Assembly (NCBI GenBank): GCA_017461445.1
Contig: JAFTXW010000011.1
Location: 1-64,000 of the forward strand
Length of the DNA: 64,000 nt
Direction of reading: 5' to 3'
Origin: Oscillospiraceae bacterium
GTDB taxonomy: Bacteria; Bacillota; Clostridia; Oscillospirales; Oscillospiraceae
Positions 1-7,066 of the stretch are shown here, piece by piece (within the stretch, counting starts at the first letter, position 1; each line of letters begins with the position of its first letter). Under the pieces are notes generated by a model. It was not told the DNA's origin and made no database searches. It saw nothing but the letters and a program-made list of their open reading frames with translations. A program made the translations under genes and the position numbers.

Positions 1-530
1 GGCTGGAAGATGGTCATCTGTATCTCGTCGATGTCGTAGAGATAGTCGATGATCTCCAGCGCGCCCAGCGCATACAGCTTCATCTGGGAGTTATCGACTG
101 CGGAGACTTCCACACCCTGTCCGTGCTTGTAGTCCACGATGTTCAGGATGTGGTCGGCGATCACGATACAGTCGGCGGTACCGAAGCCGGACTCGACCCA
201 GCGGGAGAAGTCAACCCTCTGCTCGATCAGCACCGTGGGGGTGCTGCCGGACTGCTTGGCGGCTTCCACCAGCTCCATCACGTAGGTGGTGTATGCGGCG
301 GCACATTCCTCCATCTCCTCGTTGTACCAGCCCAGGTCTTCGATGGGGTTCTTGGTGGGAAGCCCCAGAGCCAGCTTCAGACGGTACTCGCAGAGGGTGT
401 GGGCATCGGTGCCTTCGGCGGCGTAGTCGCTTCCCTTGTCGGGGTAGTTCTCACACAGCCGTGCGGAGGGCGGGCAGTTGATCCAGCGTTCCGAAGAGGA
501 CGCGGATAGGATTGCGTGCTTACCCGCCAT
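1..530 (-). CDS. DUF2800-family phage/ICE protein, PD-(D/E)XK-like (C-terminus beyond window)
   Basis: The frame starts at an ATG at 530 and stays open to base 1, so about 176 N-terminal residues are visible and the C-terminus lies outside the window. The N-terminus MAGKHAILSASSSERWINCP and the later stretch GTADCIVIADHILNIVDYK match my recollection of the DUF2800 family. This family is found in Clostridial prophage and integrative-element replication modules, usually beside DUF2815 and a family A DNA polymerase. The D...DYK spacing is the PD-(D/E)XK nuclease signature, so a DNA-end processing role is inferred. The start ATG overlaps the stop of the upstream gene by 11 bases, implying translational coupling. 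Confidence 0.75.
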   Translation of the reverse strand, partial: MAGKHAILSASSSERWINCPPSARLCENYPDKGSDYAAEGTDAHTLCEYRLKLALGLPTKNPIEDLGWYNEEMEECAAAYTTYVMELVEAAKQSGSTPTVLIEQRVDFSRWVESGFGTADCIVIADHILNIVDYKHGQGVEVSAVDNSQMKLYALGALEIIDYLYDIDEIQMTIFQ

Positions 531-852
531 TTCTGATTACCTCCGCTTCAGCCAGGATGGCTTCGTAGTGTTCAGGGGCAACCTCGGACAGCTTGTGGGC
601 ACCGTACTTACGGATAAGGTCACGGAGCTTCTGGCTGTGCGCCCTGCTGATGCGGGAGATGCCCATGAGGATGTTGCTTACCTCGTCCTTGGTCAGCGGC
701 TGCTTTTCCTCGACGGGTGCTTCGGCAGCGCTGGGTTCGGCAGTATCCTCGCTGCTGAACATCTCTGCCAGGGTGTTTGCCACATCGTTAATAGTGGACG
801 CAGCGCTGCGCAGGTCGCTGATTGCCAGTTCCAATTCGCTGATTTTGCCCAT
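520..852 (-). CDS. Small phage-module protein upstream of the DUF2800 gene
   Basis: A 110-residue protein starting MGKISELELAISDLRSAAST. The start at 852 is chosen because AAGGAAGGAGG lies just upstream; longer in-frame extensions lack such a site. It is hydrophilic, with a predicted N-terminal helix, an acidic Pro/Ala-rich linker (about residues 45-60) and a charged C-terminal half ending in VIRNGG. I recognise no catalytic motif. Proteins of this size commonly precede DUF2800 genes in Clostridial phage replication modules, so a replication or recombination accessory role is inferred from position only. It overlaps the genes on both sides. Confidence 0.7.
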   Translation of the reverse strand: MGKISELELAISDLRSAASTINDVANTLAEMFSSEDTAEPSAAEAPVEEKQPLTKDEVSNILMGISRISRAHSQKLRDLIRKYGAHKLSEVAPEHYEAILAEAEVIRNGG

Positions 853-1000
853 TGACGGTGCCTCCTTCCTTGATTTGCTTCTGCTTGATGGTGCGGTTGA
901 CGCTCTTTGCCAGGTTTGCGGATACGATGATGAAGTCCAGGAGCAGGTCAACCAGCTCTTCCTCGGGCATCATCGCCGCAGTGTTCTCGAACTCGTGCAT
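788..1000 (-). CDS. Small hypothetical protein (70 aa) of the phage module
   Basis: The start MHEFENTAAMMPEEELVDLL at 1000 is preceded by CCGGAGGTGAAAACAA, a good ribosome-binding site. The N-terminal 45 residues look like a real helical acidic protein. The final part runs 65 bases into the following gene in another frame, a long overlap for a bacterial gene pair. No family is recognised. Its place between the sigma-like gene and the DUF2800 cluster fits a phage or integrative-element early operon. Confidence 0.55.
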   Translation of the reverse strand: MHEFENTAAMMPEEELVDLLLDFIIVSANLAKSVNRTIKQKQIKEGGTVNGQNQRIGTGNQRPAQRCVHY

Positions 1001-1020
1001 TTGTTTTCACCTCCGGGAAA

Positions 1021-1052
1021 GGGGTAGTGTCGGTTGCCCTTTCTACTACCCC
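1021..1052 (-). other. Short inverted repeat in the intergenic gap
   Basis: GGGGTAGT at 1021-1028 pairs with ACTACCCC at 1045-1052 (8 bp, 16-base loop). It lies between the sigma-like gene and the MHEF gene on the minus strand. No T-run follows, so it is more likely an mRNA structure than a terminator. Confidence 0.4.
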
Positions 1053-1095
1053 CTGCGGATAAGGAGGCCGTTTTGGAAAAACGGAGAAAACTTTT

Positions 1096-1605
1096 TTAGA
1101 AATATTCCGGGAATTCAGAGGCCAGGGTCGCCTTGAGTTTTTTGAGTCGGTAGGCGAAGGTCTTACGGCCCACACCGATTTCGGTAGCAATAGCCTCGTC
1201 GGTGTATCCCAGCTGACGGAGCTGACCGATCTGGATGGCCTGGGGCATCAGCTCATTGATCCTGTGGAGGATCTGGTCGAGCTGCATCTTGTTGGCAACG
1301 GTGTCCTCTACCAGGGGTGCGGGGTCTTCCAGGTCATCGACCCAGGACTTCTCGCTGCCATCTTCGTCGGTGACGGTGTAGTCGAGGGAGAGGTTGTCCC
1401 CGGCACGAACAAAGGGACAGGTGGCGCAGTCCATATCGCAGTCGAGAATCTTGCTCTTGGGACAAACGCAGCGACCGTGGTACTGCTGCTTCTGGCGGTA
1501 GGCGTTGATGTCACGGTAGAAGCTGTCGAACTCCTCCTTGGTGACGGGGATGCGTTCCTTGGTGGCGCGGAGATAGATGTAGTGCTGCTTGTCATTGTTT
1601 TTCAT
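1096..1605 (-). CDS. Sigma-70 region-4-like helix-turn-helix regulator with N-terminal cysteine cluster
   Basis: A 169-residue protein. Its C-terminal part (about residues 125-160) has the helix-turn-helix pattern LGYTDEAIATEIGVGRKTF, like sigma region 4 or phage late regulators. The N-terminal half holds a cysteine cluster (C46, C48, C56, C60, C63) that could bind zinc or an Fe-S cluster. Similar proteins occur in Clostridial phages and conjugative elements, where they are thought to control operon expression. GAAAGGAGCCAATCTA precedes the ATG at 1605. The upstream region carries a large nested hairpin (1632-1740). Which promoters it acts on cannot be told from sequence. Confidence 0.65.
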   Translation of the reverse strand: MKNNDKQHYIYLRATKERIPVTKEEFDSFYRDINAYRQKQQYHGRCVCPKSKILDCDMDCATCPFVRAGDNLSLDYTVTDEDGSEKSWVDDLEDPAPLVEDTVANKMQLDQILHRINELMPQAIQIGQLRQLGYTDEAIATEIGVGRKTFAYRLKKLKATLASEFPEYF

Positions 1606-1631
1606 TAGATTGGCTCCTTTCAGATTCGTGA

Positions 1632-1740
1632 GAATCCGCAGGAGCCGACCATCCGTAGAGACAAAAAAAGACGGCCAGGATATAGTTCACCCATAGCGGG
1701 TTTGAACTAAATCCAGGCCGTCTCGCAGCTCTGCGGATTC
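1632..1740. repeat. Nested inverted repeats (two-tier stem) upstream of the sigma-like gene
   Basis: The inner arms 1669-1689 and 1703-1723 match at 19 of 21 positions around a 13-base loop. The outer arms 1632-1645 (GAATCCGCAGGAGC) and 1728-1740 (GCTCTGCGGATTC) pair with one bulge. In RNA this would form a long, very stable stem with an internal loop. It lies on the minus-strand path between the 72-residue gene and the sigma-like gene, so it may act as a terminator/attenuator or processing site. A protein-binding site in DNA is equally possible. Confidence 0.75.
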
Positions 1741-1753
1741 TATTGTTTTGTAA

Positions 1754-1972
1754 TTAAGCGGCGATGCTGTCCGCCACAGTGAAATATGTTGCTGTCCGTG
1801 TGACCAGGGAAACCACATTATCACGGACTACGGTAAATGTGCCGCCAATCGGGATACTGAAACAGTAGCTGGACTTGTGCGGTCCCTGGGTTTCGACCTC
1901 GCCTGTGCCATCGTTGGCGATGCACAGGAGCTGTCGGTTGCGGTTACGTAATTCTCTGAAGCCCTCTCTCAT
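1754..1972 (-). CDS. Small hypothetical phage protein (72 aa)
   Basis: The start MREGFRELRNRNRQLLCIAN at 1972 follows GAAAGGAGGATGGCCT. The basic N-terminus is followed by a beta-rich part with the phrase IPIGGTFTVVRDN, which resembles short conserved hypothetical proteins of Clostridial phages. No catalytic or metal-binding motif is visible. Strong hairpins lie on both sides (2036-2093 upstream, 1632-1740 downstream), so this gene may be expressed as its own unit. Confidence 0.6.
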   Translation of the reverse strand: MREGFRELRNRNRQLLCIANDGTGEVETQGPHKSSYCFSIPIGGTFTVVRDNVVSLVTRTATYFTVADSIAA

Positions 1973-2035
1973 AGGCCATCCTCCTTTCTTTGGTACTGAT
2001 AGGCATCACCTCCATTTTCTCTCCCAAAAACGATA

Positions 2036-2093
2036 AAAAGGCCGAGGCAGACTCCGCAGCTGGTATTGCTGCGGTAATCCACCTCGGCCTTTT
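2036..2093 (-). terminator. Strong two-tier hairpin, likely terminator or attenuator
   Basis: The perfect 12-bp arms AAAAGGCCGAGG (2036-2047) and CCTCGGCCTTTT (2082-2093) enclose the perfect 7-bp arms CCGCAGC (2054-2060) and GCTGCGG (2068-2074). An A/T run at each end makes it usable as an intrinsic terminator on either strand. It lies downstream of the 88-residue gene that ends at 2143. Confidence 0.8.
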
Positions 2094-2142
2094 ACATCAT
2101 GAACGGCACGTCCAGGGGGAGAGAGTAATTATTGACTGGCCG

Positions 2143-2409
2143 TCACGCCCTCGGACGGTCAAGTGCTTCATTGGTTTTTGTGTTGAACACCATGTAGGGG
2201 CCAGAGTACATCTGGCGATTGACCGACTCCCACGGTTCGTGGGCGATGAGTTTCCCATCCTTGACATAGGCGGCGGAGAGAACTCCGTCGACCATTGCCT
2301 TGTAGAACAGAGGCTTCTCATCTTCGTGGGTCGTATAGATAGCTTCGGGCTTGCGCTTAGCAGAGCGGTTGGTAGTTTTCAGGTCAGCAGTTCTCTGATA
2401 TCCGGACAT
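2143..2409 (-). CDS. Small hypothetical protein (88 aa)
   Basis: The start MSGYQRTADLKTTNRSAKRK at 2409 is preceded by GAGGAGGATTTTGA inside the 3' end of the upstream regulator gene, with a 31-base overlap. This indicates translational coupling to that regulator. The protein has a basic N-terminus and a compact alpha/beta C-terminal part, with no recognised family. It may be a partner of the upstream DNA-binding protein, which is inference from coupling alone. Confidence 0.6.
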   Translation of the reverse strand: MSGYQRTADLKTTNRSAKRKPEAIYTTHEDEKPLFYKAMVDGVLSAAYVKDGKLIAHEPWESVNRQMYSGPYMVFNTKTNEALDRPRA

Positions 2410-3269
2410 TCAAAATCCTCCTCAAATTCATCCTCAAAATAATCATCTTCACTCACATTCTCTACAACTTCGTCCGGGATCGGCAGGGACAGTACACTGG
2501 GAATTTCGGGGCGAGTAGACAGCCAGGTTTCTTCTATGACCCGCTCAGCATCTATGTCGATCAAGATGGCGGAGAAGGCGTTCTGTATAGGGGCGTTCCG
2601 GTATCGTTCGACAAACTGTTCATACAGTAGTCGGTACTGAAACAGGAAACTGGTTTTCTGACCCCGGAAGTAGTAGGGGTCCCAAGCATCAATCAGGAAC
2701 AGCTGGTTGGCGCTTATGGTGGCTCGGCCAGACTGCGGTAATGACTTGGTGCCACCCACGGTTTCAAAGTACCAAAGCGGCAGTTGTTCACCGGGTAGAT
2801 AGAAGTCAAAGTCATAGGGGGCCTGCATTCCGTTGCTGGGTCTACGCTTTCTGGTGTTCAGATTGTCTGGAATGCTCTGAACCGCGAAGCCCCGGTCAAG
2901 AAGGGCATTCATAATGGCGTTTTTCATGTGGCGTTCCAGCTGACGACCTTCATCACGCTTGGAGAAGAGCTTCTGAACGTAGTCCTGACCTCTATCCACC
3001 ATGGCGGTATCGACCATACCGTTAGCGGCGAGCAACGATCCGTAGGAAAAATCTGCGCTTTCGCACCTGGCATCATATATTTTCGTTAGAAGATCCTGTG
3101 AAAGGGCGTTGTTGATCTTCCCATTTACAATTCTGGACAGGGTCGGCGCACTGATTCCAGTATCTGTAGCGAACTGAGCCATGGTTCGCTCTGTTCCCTT
3201 GGCCTTCATGACCAACTCGGACAGCCGCTTCCGATCCACAGCAAACACCTGAGAAATTTTAGTATCCAT
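2379..3269 (-). CDS. XRE-type helix-turn-helix regulator with unknown C-terminal domain
   Basis: A 296-residue protein. Residues about 25-55 (TMAQFATDTGISAPTLSRIV) form a Cro/CI-type helix-turn-helix. Residues 110-290 form a second domain with phrases such as YDFDFYLPGEQLPLWYFE that I do not recognise; it may sense a ligand or be nuclease-like. The C-terminus is very acidic (SEDDYFEDEFEEDFE). The ATG at 3269 follows GGAGGTTTTCCGAAA. The promoter upstream is flanked by four copies of a 16-bp operator, so autoregulation is likely. The downstream 88-residue gene is coupled. Confidence 0.7.
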   Translation of the reverse strand: MDTKISQVFAVDRKRLSELVMKAKGTERTMAQFATDTGISAPTLSRIVNGKINNALSQDLLTKIYDARCESADFSYGSLLAANGMVDTAMVDRGQDYVQKLFSKRDEGRQLERHMKNAIMNALLDRGFAVQSIPDNLNTRKRRPSNGMQAPYDFDFYLPGEQLPLWYFETVGGTKSLPQSGRATISANQLFLIDAWDPYYFRGQKTSFLFQYRLLYEQFVERYRNAPIQNAFSAILIDIDAERVIEETWLSTRPEIPSVLSLPIPDEVVENVSEDDYFEDEFEEDFECPDIRELLT

Positions 3270-3285
3270 TTTCGGAAAACCTCCG

Positions 3286-3395
3286 TTTCAAGTTCGTGAA
3301 ATTTCTTTCTGTATCGTGAAATCATTGTATCAGTCGGGATGGCATTTGTCAAGAGCGAATTTCAAAACCGCGAAAGAAATTTCAACGCCGTGAAA
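3286..3395 (-). promoter_or_regulatory. Promoter with four 16-bp operator copies
   Basis: On the minus strand, TTGACA (3347-3352) and TACAAT (3324-3329) are 17 bases apart. Four 16-mers of the form TTTC(A/G)CG-N5-GAAA lie at 3286-3301, 3306-3321, 3360-3375 and 3380-3395. They form two pairs, each with 20-base spacing, one pair just downstream of the -10 and one just upstream of the -35. This is a repressor operator layout for the regulator starting at 3269. Confidence 0.8.
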
Positions 3396-3396
3396 T

Positions 3397-4431
3397 TCAG
3401 TTGCCGTTTAGGGTGTTATCAAATGCAGTGAGCCAGTCTAAAATGCTATCAACAGAAATGGTTCCTTCCTCTTTCTGCTGTTTCCTGGCCTTCATCCCCT
3501 CGGTCAGTTCCGTGAAACGCTTCTTCAATACCTCATCGTCCGGATGGCGTTTAATGGCCATCTTCAGCCGCATATACAGACGGCGGTACTCTTGGGTCAT
3601 AGTATCGTTCTTCATTTTTCTGGCTCTGGTAGCATTGGCACCGACTACCCGGCATTCCTTGGTCTCATCCTGGGGAGATGGGTATCCGCAATAAACGGAA
3701 TCTGATCTGCCCACTGGAACAAAGTAGTTCCCACAATTCTTACACTTCACAAATTTTGTCCCGGCATCCATAGCGTGGGCTGCTTCAAACAGAATGAGCG
3801 ACATGGAGGACTTAATCGTGTAGATGGAATGAAAGGAATTATCATAGAACATAATGTGAAAGTCGATGTGCTGAAAATCTATGTTGGATGCATACAGCCC
3901 CCAGAATCCCATTACTTGATTTTCCTCGTACTCCTCACCGGATACCAGCATATTGAACGAGTGCTTAAACACTACGTAAGAATCCGCATAGGCTGCATAG
4001 GCACTCAGCATAGCCTGACCGATGGTAGCGATACCGAAATCATCGTAGCCAGACTCTTTCAGGATGAAAGACTTAATCTGGTTCGTATCTTTATCTGCAT
4101 TCAGCGGGTCGATCAGCCCTTTCAGCTCGTCTTCATTGGCACGATTAAAATCTGCCATAAAACTTGAAAAATCTGTGAGGATCATTACTGCGGTGATTAC
4201 GCCGAATTTCGCAAGGCATGCCTCGTATAACTCCGAAAGAGCGTGACCACCATTCTCCCGCAGATCGGCATCTTGAAAGAATGTGTTACTCAGAATGAGG
4301 GGCTTTATCTCCGTAGGACGAAGCCTGGCATATTCACAAGCCATACCGCCAATCGGGTACTCCTTAATGACATCACCTTCCAGAACGGTATTCTTCTTAC
4401 CGTCAAAATCTACATTCAAACCGATATCCAT
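3397..4431 (-). CDS. DUF6076-like protein with four-cysteine zinc motif
   Basis: A 344-residue protein. The first about 220 residues are mostly helical and unlike any enzyme I know. Then comes a probable zinc knuckle with C230, C233, C248 and C260 in the context CKNCGNYFVPVGRSDSVYC, followed by a basic Arg/Lys-rich tail. This pattern matches the DUF6076 family of unknown function, common in Firmicutes mobile elements. AACAGGAGGTACATATT precedes the ATG. It has its own promoter at 4520-4547, and its stop lies 2 bases from the operator array of the next gene. Confidence 0.65.
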   Translation of the reverse strand: MDIGLNVDFDGKKNTVLEGDVIKEYPIGGMACEYARLRPTEIKPLILSNTFFQDADLRENGGHALSELYEACLAKFGVITAVMILTDFSSFMADFNRANEDELKGLIDPLNADKDTNQIKSFILKESGYDDFGIATIGQAMLSAYAAYADSYVVFKHSFNMLVSGEEYEENQVMGFWGLYASNIDFQHIDFHIMFYDNSFHSIYTIKSSMSLILFEAAHAMDAGTKFVKCKNCGNYFVPVGRSDSVYCGYPSPQDETKECRVVGANATRARKMKNDTMTQEYRRLYMRLKMAIKRHPDDEVLKKRFTELTEGMKARKQQKEEGTISVDSILDWLTAFDNTLNGN

Positions 4432-4443
4432 AATATGTACCTC

Positions 4444-4547
4444 CTGTTATCAATCGTTATCGGGCACCACAAATCGGGCGACTGTAAACAATCGTTGTTT
4501 GCAAATAACTGTTGATAACATTATACAGGATCGCAATGTGTTGTCAA
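4444..4547 (-). promoter_or_regulatory. Promoter and direct-repeat operators of the DUF6076-like gene
   Basis: On the minus strand, TTGACA (4542-4547) and TATAAT (4520-4525) are separated by 16 bases. Two direct repeats, AACGATTGATAACAG (4444-4458) and AACGATTGTTTACAG (4482-4496), lie in the leader between this promoter and the start codon at 4431. They differ from the operators at 3286-3395, so a different regulator is expected. Confidence 0.65.
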
Positions 4548-4593
4548 TAGTTGCTCTAAATATCGCTTGCTAACATTTTTGCGGTATTGATTG

Positions 4594-5829
4594 TTAACGA
4601 GCCATAAGCCCAGGCATCTTTACGCTGTGGCGACCATCGTCCGGCATTTTAAGGTCGCCCAGGAGGATTCCGTAGGTGATGGCGTGCTTGCCGAAACGGC
4701 GACGCAGGTCCTCCACGGCATCTTCCAGGCGCTCCCTCCGTTCCAGACGGGCTGCGTCCACAAACAACGAAAGCTGGTCGGGATCTTTCTGGGGAACGAG
4801 GTCAATCGCTCTGACGCAGACAGCCCGGACTTTGCTCCCCCAGCGGTAACGTTCCTGGAACAGCCTATGGGCGGCAGCACCAATCTCAGAGGGGAGCTGG
4901 GTCTTGAATGGCAGCTTGCACTGAAACTGGCTGCCACCGAGGTCGTGACCCCGGACAAAGAGCTGAACCCCTCGTGCCGACAGCTCATGCACCCTGAGTC
5001 GGTGTCCGACATCTTGGCTCAACTCCAGAATGACCTTCCAGACCTCCTCGTCGTTTTCTAAATCGGCGGTGCAGGTTATGCCATGACCGATGGACTTGAC
5101 TGGAGAAACGAAGTCCCGGTGCATGACCCTGGACTGGTCGGTGCCGTTGGCATACCGCCAGAGCGCCACACCATTGACACCCAGTAGTCGCTTAAGGAAA
5201 GCCGGGTCGGTGGCGGCAACCTCACCGATGGTGTGTATGCCGTACTTGGCCAGCTTTGCTGTGGTGGCTCGTCCGCAGTAGATCATCTCGCTGCAATCCA
5301 GAGGCCAGATCTGCTCTTGATAGGTATCCCTGCGGATTTCGGTGATGGCATCCGGCTTCTTAAGGTCGCTGCCCAACTTGGCGAAGATTTTATTGTAGGA
5401 TACACCGATGCTGACGGTCAGTCCCAGTTCCTCCCGGCAAGAGCGCCGGATCTTCTCTGCGATTTCCACACCATTGCCGTACACGCTGCTGCCGGTTACA
5501 TCCAGCCAGCACTCGTCCATGCCAAAAGGCTCAATGAGGTCGGTATAGCGCTGGTAGATGGACTGGGTCAGCTTACTGTATTTAAGGTACTGGTCATAGT
5601 GGGGCGGTACCATGATCAGATCCTTGCATAACTGCTTTGCTTCCCAGTTTACCATACCGGTTTTCACACCGGCCTTCTTCGCCAGATCGGACTTCGCCAG
5701 AACAATGCCGTGCCGATCCTCAGTGGCACCGCACACTGCCACAGCCTTTCCACGGAGGCTGGGGTCCAGCATCATCTCCACGGAAGCGTAGAAGCTGTTC
5801 AGGTCGCTGTGAAGAATTGTCCGTTCCAT
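4594..5829 (-). CDS. Y-family DNA polymerase (UmuC/DinB type)
   Basis: A 411-residue error-prone translesion polymerase. The start at 5829 (MERTILHSDLNSFYASVE) is preferred to an upstream ATG because AGAGGTG precedes it. Catalytic carboxylates are visible: D9 in HSDLNSFYASVE, and D105/E106 in FGMDECWLDVTG. A sliding-clamp binding motif QLSLF is at 352-356. Length and motifs fit full activity. Such polymerases on phages and conjugative elements assist SOS-type mutagenesis. Here the gene is transcribed from a promoter embedded in the phage-type operator array at 5871-6002, so it is probably repressed by the adjacent ImmR-like protein and released with element induction. Confidence 0.9.
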   Translation of the reverse strand: MERTILHSDLNSFYASVEMMLDPSLRGKAVAVCGATEDRHGIVLAKSDLAKKAGVKTGMVNWEAKQLCKDLIMVPPHYDQYLKYSKLTQSIYQRYTDLIEPFGMDECWLDVTGSSVYGNGVEIAEKIRRSCREELGLTVSIGVSYNKIFAKLGSDLKKPDAITEIRRDTYQEQIWPLDCSEMIYCGRATTAKLAKYGIHTIGEVAATDPAFLKRLLGVNGVALWRYANGTDQSRVMHRDFVSPVKSIGHGITCTADLENDEEVWKVILELSQDVGHRLRVHELSARGVQLFVRGHDLGGSQFQCKLPFKTQLPSEIGAAAHRLFQERYRWGSKVRAVCVRAIDLVPQKDPDQLSLFVDAARLERRERLEDAVEDLRRRFGKHAITYGILLGDLKMPDDGRHSVKMPGLMAR

Positions 5830-5870
5830 CAAAAACACCTCTTTTTCGCCATATTTCTCACATTTACCTA

Positions 5871-6002
5871 TTGACAATGAGAAGTTCGTGCCATATAATG
5901 AACACAAACTTCTCAAACTTCACACCAAGATAATAGCAACAACGAGAAGTTCTGTCAATGCAAAATGAGAAGTTTGAGAAATTAAAATTCGAGAAAATTT
6001 TC
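5871..6002. promoter_or_regulatory. Face-to-face promoters with repeated GAGAAGTT operators
   Basis: The rightward promoter is TTGACA (5871-5876), 17 bases, TATAAT (5894-5899). The leftward promoter is TTGACA (5953-5958 on the minus strand), 17 bases, TATTAT (5930-5935). The promoters point at each other and their transcripts overlap. Operator-like 10-mers GAGAAGTT(T/C)(G/T) lie at 5879-5888, 5905-5914 (inverted), 5944-5953 and 5967-5976, with weaker copies at 5914-5923 and 5976-5985 and a GAAAATTTTC palindrome at 5993-6002. Two copies sit in the promoter spacers. Confidence 0.85.
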
Positions 6003-6016
6003 TGGAGGAGATATAC

Positions 6017-6442
6017 ATGACATTTTCCGAGAAAATCCGCTCTTCCCGTGAGATGTTAGAAATTAGCCAGACCGAACTTGCCGAGCAGGTTGGTGTTTCC
6101 CGCCGTACCATTGTTGCCTATGAAGCAGGCGAAGCCACTGCCCGGAAGTCCACCATCGCCAAGTTGGCCCGAGTCCTGAAGGTGTCCACGAAGTTCCTCT
6201 CTGATGAGAACTGCAATGATCCGCTGGCAGACATTGAAAAGGACCCCTATGTGGAGCAGGCTCGTGCATTGTACGGCGGTACCGGTGCCCGTGACATGGA
6301 AGCTCTACTGCGTGATAATACCGCACTCTTTGCCGGTGGCGAACTGTCCCAGGATGAGAAGGATGCTTTTTTTGAGGCCATCACCCAGGCCTATTTTGCC
6401 AGCAAGAACGAGGCAAGACGCAAATTCGGCCCCAAGGGATAA
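6017..6442 (+). CDS. ImmR-like XRE-family phage repressor
   Basis: A 141-residue protein with an N-terminal helix-turn-helix (about residues 17-36, SQTELAEQVGVSRRTIVAYE) of the lambda Cro/CI fold. A C-terminal helical segment rich in acidic residues could mediate oligomerisation. GGAGGAGATATAC precedes the ATG. It is followed by an ImmA-type metalloprotease gene, the same pairing as ImmR/ImmA of ICEBs1, where the protease cleaves the repressor on induction. The upstream array of repeated GAGAAGTT sites is its probable operator set, controlling both itself and the divergent polymerase gene. Confidence 0.85.
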   Translation: MTFSEKIRSSREMLEISQTELAEQVGVSRRTIVAYEAGEATARKSTIAKLARVLKVSTKFLSDENCNDPLADIEKDPYVEQARALYGGTGARDMEALLRDNTALFAGGELSQDEKDAFFEAITQAYFASKNEARRKFGPKG

Positions 6443-6511
6443 CAGTCCAGTTTAATGGACCTTACATCAGATACACTTGTCGTGAAATAGACTCGGAAAG
6501 GAGGGGTGAAG

Positions 6512-7066
6512 GTGACCTATGCTGATATTTGTGCGTCCGTGCAGCATCTAAAACGGCAGTACGACGAGACAGACCCATTTCGATTGTGTAAGGCCATGGG
6601 GGTCTTGCTGCTGTTCAAACCCATGGGCAAGCACGAGACTGCCATTAAGGGCTTCTCTATGAAGTTCAAACGCATCCGTTCCATTACTGTAAACAGCGAC
6701 CTTCCGGAGATCATCCAGAAGATCATTGTTGCCCATGAGCTGGGCCACGTGACACTCCATGATGCAACCGGCATCCAAGCGTTCCATGAAGTAGCCCTGT
6801 TTGACCAGGCTTCCGATTTGGAGCGAGAAGCGAACCTTTTCGCTGCCGAGTATCTTATGGAGGATGAAGAGGTACTGGATGTGCTGAACCAGGACACCAC
6901 CTTCTTTGGCGCGGCAGCGATCCTCCGGGTTCCGATGGAAATGCTGGACTTCAAGTTCCGGTTGATGAAGTGGAAGGGCTACAAGCTGATGGAGCCGCCG
7001 ATCCGAGCAAGGGGCGACTTCATGAAGAACATGGAGGTTCCCGATGATGCAGACTACTACAGTTAA
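6512..7066 (+). CDS. ImmA/IrrE-family metallo-endopeptidase (anti-repressor)
   Basis: A 184-residue zinc peptidase with the HExxH motif as HELGH (residues 75-79) and the downstream helix EREANLFAAEYLM that supplies the third ligand in this family. In ICEBs1 and related elements ImmA cleaves the ImmR repressor to start excision or lytic genes. The start GTG at 6512 is preferred because AGGAGG (6499-6504) lies 7 bases upstream; an in-frame GTG at 6506 sits too close to it. It is cotranscribed with the repressor. The last 23 bases overlap the next gene. Confidence 0.88.
   Translation: MTYADICASVQHLKRQYDETDPFRLCKAMGVLLLFKPMGKHETAIKGFSMKFKRIRSITVNSDLPEIIQKIIVAHELGHVTLHDATGIQAFHEVALFDQASDLEREANLFAAEYLMEDEEVLDVLNQDTTFFGAAAILRVPMEMLDFKFRLMKWKGYKLMEPPIRARGDFMKNMEVPDDADYYS

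Noticed and set aside
948-1190. 80-codon minus-strand frame overlapping the sigma-like gene
   Set aside because: It overlaps the end of the sigma-like gene in another frame, lacks a ribosome-binding site and has no conserved features.
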